Below are positions 43,889-52,938 of a stretch of DNA of 64,000 nt, piece by piece. This stretch comes from Candidatus Bandiella numerosa (GTDB lineage Bacteria > Pseudomonadota > Alphaproteobacteria > Rickettsiales > Midichloriaceae), in contig NZ_CP104164.1 of NCBI RefSeq assembly GCF_029981845.1, positions 124,001 to 188,000 on the forward strand. Reading direction: 5' to 3'. A program made the translations under genes and the position numbers. Every line of letters starts with the position of its first letter. Position 1 is the stretch's first letter. Below the pieces are notes generated by a model, which saw only the letters and a program-made list of their open reading frames with translations, searched no databases and was not told the DNA's origin.

Positions 43889-44302
43889 CTATAGAAATTT
43901 ACCTAATCCAATACCTAGTATACAACCTAAAATGCACAACAACAGGCTTAAAAAAATATACATTAAAAACGCATAAATGTATCCATCGTAAAATAGATTC
44001 ACCGCTTCTAATGAGAAAGATGAAAATGTTGTAAAGCCACCTAAAAATCCGGTTATTATGAATATTTTTATTTCTGAGTTATAGTTAGGAAACTTAGATA
44101 TCAACACACTTGAGGTCACTCCTATTACAAATGAACCAAGTACATTTATAATTAAAGTTGAATAAGGGTAAATTTCAATAAATTTATTGTTTGGGAATTT
44201 GTTTGATAGGAAAATAGATAAATGTACCGACATCAAAAATCTCGATACACCACCAATACCAGCACCGATAAAGACTAAAATAACTTTTAACATAGTCATC
44301 AA
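43889..44302 (-). CDS. crcB: fluoride channel CrcB/Fluc
   Basis: Fluc channels export fluoride as dual-topology dimers. The 137-residue, four-helix protein has Gly-Ala-Gly-Ile-Gly-Gly-Val-Ser-Arg-Phe at the start and Gly-Phe-Leu-Gly-Gly-Phe-Thr-Thr-Phe-Ser-Ser-Phe-Ser in helix three, the family signature. I see no fluoride riboswitch in the short upstream gap. It is followed by the MFS pump. Confidence 0.94.
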   Translation of the reverse strand: MMTMLKVILVFIGAGIGGVSRFLMSVHLSIFLSNKFPNNKFIEIYPYSTLIINVLGSFVIGVTSSVLISKFPNYNSEIKIFIITGFLGGFTTFSSFSLEAVNLFYDGYIYAFLMYIFLSLLLCILGCILGIGLGKFL

Positions 44303-44330
44303 AAACCGTTACTTTTTACTTATTGGATCA

Positions 44331-44372
44331 AGCAAAAAGAAAACCTCATCATGAAAATAAATCAAAATGAGG
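44331..44372 (-). terminator. Rho-independent terminator of the DsbA-like gene
   Basis: On the minus strand CCTCAT (44372-44367) pairs with ATGAGG (44349-44344), and the transcript then enters a T-rich run (44343-44331). It sits about 18 bases after the stop of the DsbA-like gene. Confidence 0.65.
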
Positions 44373-44389
44373 CCTTTAAATTTGCTATA

Positions 44390-45373
44390 TTAATTGTTGT
44401 TAGTACTATTACTGGTTTCTTCTTGTTGCTCAGGCTTAGAGACAGGACTATCTACTATATCCTGAGATTTATCATCAATTTTTTCGCTTGATACATCATT
44501 TTTGTCAGACACTTCTACATTATTAGCATTGTTACTTACGTCGCTGCCATTGCCGACGTTATTAACATTAATAATACTCATAAGTTTATCATAGTTTACA
44601 TAGCCAGGAATTAATTGCTCATTGACTATTACAGTAGGAGTTGACCTAAAACCAATTCCTTTAGCAATTTCTAAATTTTTGTCTATCACTGATTGAACAG
44701 ATGGATCTTCAATTTCTTTATAAAGTTTCGCATTATCAATACCTAAAGTTTTGCAAATATTTTGTACTTTTTGATCAATGCTACTATCACTACTATCATC
44801 CATCAATGCAAAATGAAAATCTAGATATTTTGCTGGAGCTATTTTATATACAGCAATCGCTAATTTACTCGCCTTTAAAGAATCTGCTCCCAAAATAGGT
44901 AACTCTTTAAATACTATATAAACATCTTGTTTGCCATCTACAATTTGCTTAATCACCTCAGACATTTTCTTACAATAGCCACAATTATAGTCATAAAAAG
45001 TAACTATGGAATTTTTAGCATTGGGGGTACCATACTTAGGATCATTTACATCATTGAGCAATTGCTCTTTGAAATCCACAACTGACTGTTGAACTTTTTT
45101 ATTGTGGGCATCTTGTTGTTTACTTACATGGGATTCAATTGCTGAGATAACAATCTCAGGATTATCTTTCAGCTCTTCCTTGATAATATCCTTAACTGCA
45201 GATTTAGTAATGGTTTCTGAATCATCAGCTACATTTTTGGAGCTATTGTCAATTACGGCTGTTTTACTATCGTCTGGTACTGTAGGATGAGTCTTAGAAC
45301 TTTTATAAAAGAAATAACCTAGAGAAGCTATTACCAATACTATTAATAAAACAAATATATTTTTCGATTTCAT
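44390..45373 (-). CDS. DsbA/Com1-like thiol:disulfide oxidoreductase
   Basis: A membrane-anchored or exported thioredoxin-fold protein. An N-terminal hydrophobic anchor (about 6-23) is followed by a helical linker and then the active site Cys-Gly-Tyr-Cys. A cis-proline loop Ser-Thr-Pro-Thr-Val follows. The last ~60 residues are Asn/Ser/Asp-rich and probably disordered, longer than usual for the family. It resembles the Com1/BdbD type used by Rickettsiales and Coxiella. It likely oxidises envelope proteins and is re-oxidised by the DsbB at 5.5 kb. Confidence 0.9.
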   Translation of the reverse strand: MKSKNIFVLLIVLVIASLGYFFYKSSKTHPTVPDDSKTAVIDNSSKNVADDSETITKSAVKDIIKEELKDNPEIVISAIESHVSKQQDAHNKKVQQSVVDFKEQLLNDVNDPKYGTPNAKNSIVTFYDYNCGYCKKMSEVIKQIVDGKQDVYIVFKELPILGADSLKASKLAIAVYKIAPAKYLDFHFALMDDSSDSSIDQKVQNICKTLGIDNAKLYKEIEDPSVQSVIDKNLEIAKGIGFRSTPTVIVNEQLIPGYVNYDKLMSIINVNNVGNGSDVSNNANNVEVSDKNDVSSEKIDDKSQDIVDSPVSKPEQQEETSNSTNNN

Positions 45374-45493
45374 GGTAGTTAAATTTAATTACTTATATGA
45401 TGGAGAATTATTGCATGAATTATTTAGTAATGTAAATGAATTAATGTAAAAAATATAATTTATTTATTAATAATATTGAAAAAATAACAAAAT

Positions 45494-45943
45494 TTATCGT
45501 AAATTTTGTGCAATACTTATCAATATCTCTTTTATTTCTTTGTTATTATTTTTATTTATTGCAAGCAAGATATCTCTATTTTGGCTTAATGAATTTGTTG
45601 GCGCAGGCTTTTTCTCATTAATAAATTTTTTTGCAGGCTCAGTGTATACTCCAATAATTTTTATTCTAGAAATAATCTCATATCCAAAATATCGTGTGAT
45701 TTTATCAATGATGTGAGGAATCATCATTTGTATCTTTAAGATATTGCAGTGATTGCTGATTTTAACTGTAAGAGTATTACTCTTGTTTTTTGAAAATTTA
45801 ATATCTTGTGGCAATACTTTATGCTTTAAATCTTCCCCTACAATCAAATCCCAGTAAAATAGCATTTTATAGTATGGTGTAGTGTGTTTATCAAACACAG
45901 GCTTAATTACTTGCTCAACATGATTTTTTAACCACATCGTCAA
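45494..45943 (-). CDS. dciA: DciA/DUF721-like helicase loader
   Basis: DciA recruits the replicative helicase DnaB in bacteria lacking DnaC. The 149-residue protein has the DUF721 pattern: Trp-x-x-Ile-Val-Gly near residue 32, a Leu-Thr-Val-Lys-Ile-Ser-Asn strand and the following Leu-x-x-Gln helix. A variable tail of about 45 residues follows. It is followed on the opposite strand only by distant genes and is preceded by rpsT after 16 bases. Confidence 0.8.
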   Translation of the reverse strand: MTMWLKNHVEQVIKPVFDKHTTPYYKMLFYWDLIVGEDLKHKVLPQDIKFSKNKSNTLTVKISNHCNILKIQMMIPHIIDKITRYFGYEIISRIKIIGVYTEPAKKFINEKKPAPTNSLSQNRDILLAINKNNNKEIKEILISIAQNLR

Positions 45944-45959
45944 ATTTGCATTTTATGTA

Positions 45960-46244
45960 TTAGCCAGCAGGAGCAACTGATTTTTCTAATGACTTTACCT
46001 TGTGTGCAAGCTTACTAACTTTTCTCGAAGCAGTATTTAACTTAAGTACTTTTTTGGTAACGGCCTTCATGATAGTTGACTCTGCTATCCTTAGGGCTGG
46101 TGTAGCATTAGCTAAATCATTTAACTTAACTAACTCTTCAACTTTTTTTGTAAATGTTTTAATTTTACTTTTTGTCGCTTTATTTCTCAACACTCTTTTA
46201 ATAGACTGTTTATGCGCTTTAATTGCTGATTTATGTTGTGCCAT
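45960..46244 (-). CDS. rpsT: 30S ribosomal protein S20
   Basis: A basic helical 94-residue protein beginning Met-Ala-Gln-His-Lys-Ser-Ala-Ile-Lys. Lys-Ser-Ala and Arg-Asn-Lys-Ala segments are typical, as is the Lys-Gly/Lys-Val-Leu-Lys-Leu-Asn-Thr-Ala-Ser-Arg-Lys-Val-Ser turn. It binds 16S rRNA early in 30S assembly. It lies 13 bases after rpsD on the same strand. Confidence 0.95.
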   Translation of the reverse strand: MAQHKSAIKAHKQSIKRVLRNKATKSKIKTFTKKVEELVKLNDLANATPALRIAESTIMKAVTKKVLKLNTASRKVSKLAHKVKSLEKSVAPAG

Positions 46245-46257
46245 AATTAATTTTTAT

Positions 46258-46875
46258 TTATCTTGAATAAAACTCTACTACTAAGCTAGGTTCCATTTGT
46301 ACTGGGAATGGAACTTCTGCTAAAGTTGGTACCTTAAGGTAAGTAGCTTGAAGATTAGAATTATCAATCTTTATATATTCTGGCGTATCTCTTTCGCCTC
46401 TCTCTTTCGCCTCAAGAACAATCAATAATTTTTTAGACTTGTCATTTACCTCAACTACATCATTCGGTTGTAGCCTATAGCTCGGTATATTTACCACCTT
46501 ACCATTCACTCTTACATGTTTATGAGTTATAAATTGCCTAGACGCAAATACAGTGGGAACAAATTTAGTTCTATACACGAACGCATCAAGCCTTGATTCT
46601 AATAAACCAATTAGATTTTCACCAGTATCACCTCTTCTACGGCTTGCCTCTATATATATAGCTTTAAATTGCTTTTCTCTAATGTCTCCGTAATACATCT
46701 TCAATTTCTGTTTTGCTATAAGTTGCGTACCATACTCGGTTGCTTTCTTATACCCTGAAGTTCCATGAACACCAGGCGGATAATTTCTTTTGTTGTATGG
46801 ATCTTTATCTGTGCCCCATAATGCTGCACCAATTCGGCGACTAATGCCATACTTTCTATTTAATCTTTTTGACAC
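46258..46875 (-). CDS. rpsD: 30S ribosomal protein S4
   Basis: S4 nucleates 30S assembly and can act as a translational repressor. The product has the alphaproteobacterial N-terminus and Gly-Val-His-Gly. Arg-Arg-x-Asp opens the domain with Asn-Leu-Ile-Gly-Leu-Leu-Glu-Ser-Arg-Leu-Asp. The S4 RNA-binding fold is Arg-Gln-Phe-Ile-Thr-His-Lys-His-Val-Arg-Val-Asn-Gly. The ending Met-Glu-Pro-Ser-Leu-Val-Val-Glu-Phe-Tyr-Ser-Arg is typical. It heads rpsD-rpsT. Confidence 0.97.
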   Translation of the reverse strand: MSKRLNRKYGISRRIGAALWGTDKDPYNKRNYPPGVHGTSGYKKATEYGTQLIAKQKLKMYYGDIREKQFKAIYIEASRRRGDTGENLIGLLESRLDAFVYRTKFVPTVFASRQFITHKHVRVNGKVVNIPSYRLQPNDVVEVNDKSKKLLIVLEAKERGERDTPEYIKIDNSNLQATYLKVPTLAEVPFPVQMEPSLVVEFYSR

Positions 46876-46965
46876 TATTATTCATTGATTACATTTTAAG
46901 CCAAATATAATATAAAAACCTACTAAGTCAATCATTTATGAATATTTTTACCGAAAAGATTGCTT

Positions 46966-47295
46966 TTAGGGGTCAGAATTTTTCAATAACGCAGATAAAT
47001 TGTTAATTTCTTCTGCAATTAATTTATACTCATTTGCCAATGATTTTTTCTCATTTTCAAATTGGTCGTAAAAATTTGCTTTTAAATCCTGTAGATTTCT
47101 ATTTAAAATTTCTATTTCATCTATTAGATGTAATGATGTAACTAGGAATGCTTTAGTATCCGATATGTTTTGACTGTGGCTTTTTATTTCATCTACTTTT
47201 GAGTTTAATTTTTCAGTTAAATCTAACAGCTTTTTTGGATTTTCACACGAGAGTTTGATCTGAGTATTTCCTATTTTTAATTCAATTTCTTGCAT
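46966..47295 (-). CDS. zapA: cell division protein ZapA
   Basis: ZapA bundles FtsZ filaments at the division ring. The 109-residue product has an N-terminal beta-hairpin (Glu-Leu-Lys-Ile-Gly-Asn-Thr-Gln-Ile-Lys-Leu-Ser-Cys) and a long C-terminal coiled coil, with Leu-x-Asp-Glu-Ile-Glu-Ile-Leu. The size is typical. It follows the coiled-coil gene by ten bases, a layout common in alphaproteobacteria. The next feature downstream is rpsD after 90 bases. Confidence 0.85.
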   Translation of the reverse strand: MQEIELKIGNTQIKLSCENPKKLLDLTEKLNSKVDEIKSHSQNISDTKAFLVTSLHLIDEIEILNRNLQDLKANFYDQFENEKKSLANEYKLIAEEINNLSALLKNSDP

Positions 47296-47305
47296 ATTTT
47301 GAATT

Positions 47306-47629
47306 TCATTTTCTATTTAAAATATTTTTTAATTGATTGATCGAGATGTCTATATCCTGAGTTGTATCATCGTTAACCAAACGATCTTCTTTTTCAAATT
47401 GAATATCTGTAGTTTTAGCAGTTATTTTATCTGATATTTTAATATCTAAATCTCTTTCTTCCGATTGATGCTTTATAATAATTTTGTTTAATTTATCTAT
47501 TTCATCATGAAGCTTAGCATTTTCAATACTAAGACTTGTTATTTTTTTTTCCAAAAATTTAACTTCCTGGATCTTATTAATAATTGCTTCATGCAAATCC
47601 TGTAAAGCTAATTTTATTTTGTTATCCAT
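47306..47629 (-). CDS. coiled-coil protein upstream of zapA (DUF4164-like)
   Basis: A 107-residue protein starting Met-Asp-Asn-Lys-Ile-Lys-Leu-Ala-Leu-Gln-Asp-Leu. It is almost entirely one coiled coil (about 1-60) with a charged tail ending in Leu-Lys-Asn-Ile-Leu-Asn-Arg-Lys. Position just before zapA and the coiled coil suggest the DUF4164-type partner found there in alphaproteobacteria; this is weak. The frame is open to 47812, but that extension overlaps tatB on the other strand and looks non-coding, so I use Met at 47629. Confidence 0.6.
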   Translation of the reverse strand: MDNKIKLALQDLHEAIINKIQEVKFLEKKITSLSIENAKLHDEIDKLNKIIIKHQSEERDLDIKISDKITAKTTDIQFEKEDRLVNDDTTQDIDISINQLKNILNRK

Positions 47630-47726
47630 ATTAATAATTATTGCATGAATGTATAGCGTATAGTAGCATACGCCTAATCGGTTTAAAATACGATAGCTAT
47701 AATAACTTATCAAGAGATTTTTCCAG

Positions 47727-47933
47727 ATGTTTGATATATCATTGTCTGAATTGTTACTAGTTTTTGTTGTGGGAACAATTGTTTTAAAGCCTAAAGATTT
47801 GGTCAAGATCATTCAAAGATTAAGTAAATTTGATAAAAAATTATTCAATAAAGCAGAAGATCAAGAAGATTTTGTTAGCTTTAATAAAGCTAACCTGTTT
47901 GATCAAAATGACAAGGTGGAAAAGAAAAAGTGA
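47727..47933 (+). CDS. tatB: Tat translocase subunit TatB-like
   Basis: TatB receives folded Tat substrates with TatC. The 68-residue protein opens Met-Phe-Asp-Ile-Ser-Leu-Ser-Glu-Leu-Leu. Glu8 before the helix favours TatB over TatA. One membrane helix and the hinge Leu-Lys-Pro-Lys-Asp-Leu follow, then an amphipathic helix. It is shorter than enterobacterial TatB. No tatC is adjacent. Confidence 0.82.
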   Translation: MFDISLSELLLVFVVGTIVLKPKDLVKIIQRLSKFDKKLFNKAEDQEDFVSFNKANLFDQNDKVEKKK

Positions 47934-48113
47934 TTAAGAGTACTACTTTTTAACTACATAATTATCGTTTAAAAATATTTAATATTCAGCCGTACTACTT
48001 CAACACAGACGCCTATGTAGTTAATATATGGGTAATTGTACTCTACCTAAATTTCAAAATCCCCCCATTAAACAATATGTCATTGAACATATAATATTTT
48101 TATAAATTTATAC

Positions 48114-48167
48114 TTGACAATATATGGGATTCAATCTAATTTCTTATCAAGAATGATTATCAGTTGC
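48114..48167 (+). promoter_or_regulatory. feoAB promoter with Fur-box-like operator
   Basis: TTGACA (48114-48119) is followed after 15 bases by TCTAAT (48135-48140). Immediately downstream, 48149-48167 matches the 19-base Fur consensus GATAATGATAATCATTATC at 13 positions, with a TGATTATCA core. The site would cover the transcription start and end seven bases before the feoA ATG at 48174. Iron repression of feoAB is therefore likely. Confidence 0.6.
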
Positions 48168-48173
48168 AATTAC

Positions 48174-48410
48174 ATGAAACCCAAATCTATAAACAAATTA
48201 CATAAAGGAGCTTATTTTATAATAGAGCATTTTTCACTGGATAAAATACAAAAACTCAAATTAATGGAGCTGGGAATATTGCCAAAAATAAAAATAAAAT
48301 TACTTAAAAATAATAATTTTGGCTCATCCATAATAAAATGTGAGGGCGTGAAATATGCATTAGATAACTCAATAGCGCACAAACTTATTACTAATGAAGT
48401 AGTAAATTAA
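48174..48410 (+). CDS. feoA: ferrous iron transport protein A
   Basis: FeoA is a small SH3-like cytosolic partner of FeoB. From Met at 48174 (Met-Lys-Pro-Lys-Ser-Ile-Asn-Lys-Leu) the 78-residue product has the Lys-Leu-Met-Glu-Leu-Gly-Ile-Leu-Pro turn and the ending Tyr-Ala-Leu-Asp-Asn-Ser-Ile-Ala, both standard. The longer open frame from 48114 starts inside the TTGACA promoter element and is rejected. feoB follows after 18 bases. Confidence 0.88.
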   Translation: MKPKSINKLHKGAYFIIEHFSLDKIQKLKLMELGILPKIKIKLLKNNNFGSSIIKCEGVKYALDNSIAHKLITNEVVN

Positions 48411-48428
48411 ATTATAGATAATATCAAA

Positions 48429-50708
48429 ATGGAAAAAATATCCCTGGGTATTATTGGTAATCCTAACTCCGGAAAATCCACAATATTTAATCAATTAACA
48501 GGTTTAGGGCAAAAAACTGGCAATTGGTCCGGAGTAACTGTTGAAAAAAGGGTGGGAGAATTTAAGTTCAAAAATCATAAAATTCAACTCATAGATTTAC
48601 CTGGATTATATTCCTTAGGGATTGGTGGTAAAACATCATTGGATCAGGACATCACAATTAATTATATAAAGGAAGGAGATTTCGACTATCTGATTAATGT
48701 AGTTGATAGTGCAAATTTTAAGAGAAATTTGTATTTAACTTTTCAATTAATTGAAAGAGGGATACCTGTTATTTTAGTTTTGAATATGGATGACATAGCT
48801 AAAAGCAAAAATATAAAAATTAATGAAAATAAACTATCAAAACTATTAAAATGTCCAGTCATTAAGGTATCTGCAAAAAAAACGGATGACATTAATATAC
48901 TAAAAGATTTTTTACTAAAAAATAAAGATATTAAAAACGTTGTTGGCATATTTGATTTTTATCCAAAAAAAATCAAAGAACATTATTTAAATTTAGAAAA
49001 TTTTTTAAATATTGATAAATTTAATCTAATATCAAATAGTGATAAAATTTCAATTCTAGAAGGTAATTACGCTCAATATAATGACAGGATTAAAGAATTT
49101 GCAAAAAATATTTGTAACAACATTGAAATAGAATTTGGACAAACATCAGATTTTGTTTTGGTAAATTGTAGGTATGCTTTTATAGAAAAGCTTTTTAAAA
49201 AAGTTTGTGAGAATAAAGACCCTAATTGCGAATCATTGTCTGATAAAATAGATAATATAGCGTTAAACACAATACTGGGTGCGCCAATTTTTTTAATTGT
49301 GTTATATCTAATGTTTGTTTTTAGTATAAATGTTGGCGGAGCTTTTCAGGAATTTTTCGGTCTTATAGCAGAGGCTACATTCATAGATATACCATTATTA
49401 ATTGCCTCAAAAATTTATACATCCGAATGGCTCAATATACTGATTTATGGTCTGGGTGGTGCAGTTCAAACAATTGCATCATTCATTCCAATTATAGCAG
49501 CTATGTATATGTTCCTTTCTTTTTTAGAAGATAGTGGGTATATAGCAAGATCGGCAGTAATAGCAAATAAAATTATGCGATTACTAGGTTTATCTGGGCA
49601 TTCCTTTTTGCCACTTATCGTTGGATTGGGGTGCAATGTACCAGCTATAACAGGCACAAGAGTATTATATAATCATAATCAAAGAATTTCTACTATTATG
49701 ATGTCACCCTTTGTATCTTGTACGGCAAGACTTGCTGTATATACCCTCTTTTGTTATATATTTTTCCCAAATAATACACAAAATGTAATCTTTACACTGT
49801 ATATTATTGGAATTTTAATGGCAATATTCACAGGTCTATTGATAAAGAACAAAGCTCAAAAAATAGCTGACTCTAATATGTTAATAGAGCTACCAGACTA
49901 TAAACTGCCTAAACTAAAGGTTATAATAAATAGTAGTATTCTAAGAACTAAATCTTTTATTTTTGGGGCTGGCAAAACTATTGTGGTAGTTTTTTTTATT
50001 ATTCACTTAGTAAATTCTATAAAAATTCCTATTAAAAATGAAGCTGGGACATATAATAATGAGAACATCATAAACATAATAGGGAAAAGAGTAACTCTTA
50101 TTTTTAAACCAATGGGTTTAGAGGAAAAAAATTGGCCAGCAACTGTCGGAATCATTACTGGAATATTTGCAAAAGAAATTGTAGTTGGAACCTTAGTTTC
50201 TTTATATGCTGATGAATCTGATAATTCCAATTCAGTAAGTGAAATTGAAATCTTGACAAAATATAAAAAAGCTTTTTTAAGTGTACCTAAAAAGATGGTA
50301 AGCGTTTTTACAGATAATTTTGATAAACTTTATTATTTAGATAATAATGTCACTAAAAAGAATTACCTTGATGATAATGAAATAAGTAATAAAGTCATAA
50401 AAAACATTTCAAACAATTTTGATAATAAAATTGCTGTTTTATCATATTTAATATTTATTTTGATATATTTCCCTTGTGTTTCAGTCTTTGGAGCTATATC
50501 CAATGAGATCGGCAAAAAATGGGCAATAGCTTCAGCTTTATGGTCCACTATTTCTGCATATTCAGTATCAATAATGTTTTATCAAACATCAAATTTTATC
50601 ATGAACAATAGTATAAATTATTATTATCTTTTACTCGGAATAATGATTTTAATAATAAGCTCAATTTCTCTACGATACTTCTACACAACACAAACCAAAA
50701 TCAATTAA
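48429..50708 (+). CDS. feoB: ferrous iron transporter FeoB
   Basis: FeoB imports Fe(II). The N-terminal G domain has Gly-Asn-Pro-Asn-Ser-Gly-Lys-Ser-Thr, Thr-Gly-Asn-Trp-Ser-Gly-Val-Thr-Val-Glu, Asp-Leu-Pro-Gly and Asn-Met-Asp-Asp. It is followed by a helical spacer and a membrane part with two Gate regions. The conserved Gly-Leu-Gly-Cys-Asn-Val-Pro-Ala-Ile and Pro-Phe-Val-Ser-Cys-Thr-Ala-Arg motifs are present. At 759 residues it is full length. It is co-transcribed with feoA behind the Fur-like site and is convergent with prfB. Confidence 0.96.
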   Translation: MEKISLGIIGNPNSGKSTIFNQLTGLGQKTGNWSGVTVEKRVGEFKFKNHKIQLIDLPGLYSLGIGGKTSLDQDITINYIKEGDFDYLINVVDSANFKRNLYLTFQLIERGIPVILVLNMDDIAKSKNIKINENKLSKLLKCPVIKVSAKKTDDINILKDFLLKNKDIKNVVGIFDFYPKKIKEHYLNLENFLNIDKFNLISNSDKISILEGNYAQYNDRIKEFAKNICNNIEIEFGQTSDFVLVNCRYAFIEKLFKKVCENKDPNCESLSDKIDNIALNTILGAPIFLIVLYLMFVFSINVGGAFQEFFGLIAEATFIDIPLLIASKIYTSEWLNILIYGLGGAVQTIASFIPIIAAMYMFLSFLEDSGYIARSAVIANKIMRLLGLSGHSFLPLIVGLGCNVPAITGTRVLYNHNQRISTIMMSPFVSCTARLAVYTLFCYIFFPNNTQNVIFTLYIIGILMAIFTGLLIKNKAQKIADSNMLIELPDYKLPKLKVIINSSILRTKSFIFGAGKTIVVVFFIIHLVNSIKIPIKNEAGTYNNENIINIIGKRVTLIFKPMGLEEKNWPATVGIITGIFAKEIVVGTLVSLYADESDNSNSVSEIEILTKYKKAFLSVPKKMVSVFTDNFDKLYYLDNNVTKKNYLDDNEISNKVIKNISNNFDNKIAVLSYLIFILIYFPCVSVFGAISNEIGKKWAIASALWSTISAYSVSIMFYQTSNFIMNNSINYYYLLLGIMILIISSISLRYFYTTQTKIN

Positions 50709-50863
50709 ACGCCACTTTTATTTATGCCGTCAAAGGGAGTAAAAAAAAGCAAAATCCTATTTTTCTTAAATCTCCTTGCAATAAAAGTATGGTAGACTAC
50801 AATTGTTTGCGATTAATTAAAAAAAACAAATTAACTTGATGGCATTTCATAGGTATTAAATTT

Positions 50864-51989
50864 TTATCCAGATTGCAATTTTAGTCCTTTGCCTGCAGTT
50901 GATTTTACAAGCACAGCATGAATAAATTCATCAATATCGCCATCTAAAACCGCAACAGAATTAGACGTTTGATGCTGAGTGCGCAAGTCTTTAACCATTT
51001 TATAGGGATGTAAAACATAAGAGCGTATTTGATTGCCCCAGCCTATTTCTGTTTTCTCTGCATTCTTTTTATCATCTTTATCTTCAAGCTTTTTTATTTC
51101 TAATTCGTATAATTTTGATTTAAGCATAGACATACACTCTTCTTTATTCTTATGTTGCGATCTACTATTTTGACACTGTACAACTATTTTTGAAGGCAAG
51201 TGAGTTATTCTGACAGCACTATCAGTGGTGTTGACGTGTTGTCCACCAGCACCTGAGGAACGGTAGGTATCTATTCTCAAATCAGCCTCAATTATTTCAA
51301 CTGAAACATCATTATCAATTTGCGGGTAAATCCACACACTGGCAAAACTTGTATGACGTTTACCAGCGCTGTTAAATGGTGATACTCTAACAAGTCTGTG
51401 TACTCCTCTTTCAGTTTTTAACCATCCAAAAGCATTTTTTCCATGTATCTTAAAGGTAACTGATTTAATCCCAGCCTCTTCACCAACTAAGCTATCAATG
51501 ATTTCATATTTAAAATTATGCCTTTCTATCCATCTTTGATACATTCTCATTAGCATCGAAGCCCAATCATCACTTTCAGTTCCACCAGCACCAGAATGAA
51601 TTTCTAAAAAACACCCTTTCTCATCAAGCTCCCCACTTAATAAACATTCAATTTCTTGAACTTTGACAGATTTTTCTAATTCTTTTAATTGTGCCAGCGT
51701 CTCCTTATATATTTCTTCATCACCCTCTGCTTCAGCAAGCTCAATCATCTCTAGATATGCCTGTAAATTTTCACTTATAGATATAATTTTTTGAATATTT
51801 GTCTCTAAATATGTCTTTTCTTTTAATATTGCTTTAGCTTGATTTTGATTTGACCATAAATTAGGGTCTTCTGCTTTTTGTGAAAGCTCTTGTAGTCTTT
51901 TTTTTGCAACTTCTAAGTCAAAGATAACCTCTGAGTAGCTCTAAAGACTTTTCTATGCTATCCTTAATGTTTAAAATTTCTGTGTCCAT
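50864..51989 (-). CDS. prfB: peptide chain release factor 2 with programmed +1 frameshift
   Basis: RF2 ends translation at UGA and UAA. The ATG at 51987-51989 opens 23 codons ending Arg-Gly-Tyr-Leu, then an in-frame UGA at 51918-51920. Shifting +1 at CTT-TGA-C joins the main frame to the stop at 50864. This is the classic RF2 autoregulatory site; the upstream helper is AGAGG rather than AGGGGG. The body has the domain 2 codon-recognition loop Ser-Pro-Phe and the catalytic Gly-Gly-Gln in Gly-Ala-Gly-Gly-Gln-His-Val-Asn. Low RF2 lets ribosomes pause at UGA and shift. It starts only 16 bases from the divergent murB start. Confidence 0.97.
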
Positions 51990-52005
51990 ATTTCAATAAT
52001 ATACG

Positions 52006-52902
52006 ATGCCTTTTATTGACACATTACCAAAAATCAGAGGAAAGTACAGAGAAAATGCAAATGTTGGCAAAATGTGTTGGTTTAAGACACATAGTATTGC
52101 TGACATTTTATTTATTCCACAGGATATTGATGATTTAAAATATTTTTTGTCCAATAAACCTAAAGATATACTAACTTTTGTTATGGGTGCCGGTTCAAAT
52201 TTATTAGTTCGTGATGGTGGTTTTAAAGGGGTAATTATAAGATTGGGAGCAGGATTTAATTATGTACACCACAATGGGAGTGATGTCATAGCTGGCTCTG
52301 CATGCTTAGATTTAAATGTGGCAAATTATGCAGCTAATAACTCTATAGCAGGGCTTGAGTTTTTTGCAGGAATTCCTGGAAGTATTGGAGGGGCATTAGC
52401 CATGAATGCAGGAGCCTACAACAATGACACATCGTCAGTACTAATTGAAGCAAAGGCAATCAGTATAACTACAGCAGAGATAAGAATATTTTCAAATCAT
52501 GAAATTGGATATTATTATCGCGGAAAAAAGTTAACTAATGATTGGTTATTTTATGAAGCTAAATTTCATGGTAAGCAAGGAGATAAATATGAAATACAAA
52601 AAGCTATTAAAGAAATTCAAGAAAAGCGATCTGCTACTCAACCAATAAAATCTAAAACTGGAGGCTCGACTTTTAAAAACCCAATTAACCATAAAGCATG
52701 GCAACTCATAGATCAATGTGGATTGCGTGGCATAAAAATTGGAGGAGCAAAATTCTCCGAATTGCATTGCAATTTCTTAATAAATGAAGGAGAAGCAACG
52801 GCATCAGATTTAGAGCATCTAATCAATTTAGCAAAAGAAAAGGTAAAAAATAAATTTGATATAAATTTAGAAGAAGAAATAAAAATTATAGGTAATCAAT
52901 AA
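52006..52902 (+). CDS. murB: UDP-N-acetylenolpyruvylglucosamine reductase MurB
   Basis: MurB makes UDP-N-acetylmuramate for peptidoglycan. The FAD-binding region has Gly-Ala-Gly-Ser-Asn-Leu-Leu-Val-Arg-Asp-Gly-Gly and Gly-Ile-Pro-Gly-Ser-Ile-Gly-Gly-Ala. The active-site Ser lies in Gly-Gly-Ser-Thr-Phe-Lys-Asn-Pro, and a final Glu in Asn-Glu-Gly-Glu. The 298-residue type II form is complete. The start is fixed by family similarity from Leu-Pro-Lys-Ile-Arg-Gly. Its promoter must lie within the 5' end of prfB. Confidence 0.95.
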   Translation: MPFIDTLPKIRGKYRENANVGKMCWFKTHSIADILFIPQDIDDLKYFLSNKPKDILTFVMGAGSNLLVRDGGFKGVIIRLGAGFNYVHHNGSDVIAGSACLDLNVANYAANNSIAGLEFFAGIPGSIGGALAMNAGAYNNDTSSVLIEAKAISITTAEIRIFSNHEIGYYYRGKKLTNDWLFYEAKFHGKQGDKYEIQKAIKEIQEKRSATQPIKSKTGGSTFKNPINHKAWQLIDQCGLRGIKIGGAKFSELHCNFLINEGEATASDLEHLINLAKEKVKNKFDINLEEEIKIIGNQ

Positions 52903-52938
52903 TTAATTGCAATAATGACCAAAAAAATTAATGGTAAA

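Noticed and set aside
47630..47812. N-terminal extension of the coiled-coil gene upstream of zapA
   Set aside because: It overlaps tatB on the other strand, has unnatural composition, and a good Met lies at 47629 where the coiled coil begins.
48114..48173. Longer feoA starting at TTG 48114
   Set aside because: That TTG is part of the TTGACA promoter element; FeoA similarity begins at Met 48174.
51918..51920. In-frame stop in prfB suggesting a pseudogene
   Set aside because: The CTT-TGA-C context, the purine-rich AGAGG just upstream and the intact +1 frame are the known RF2 recoding site.
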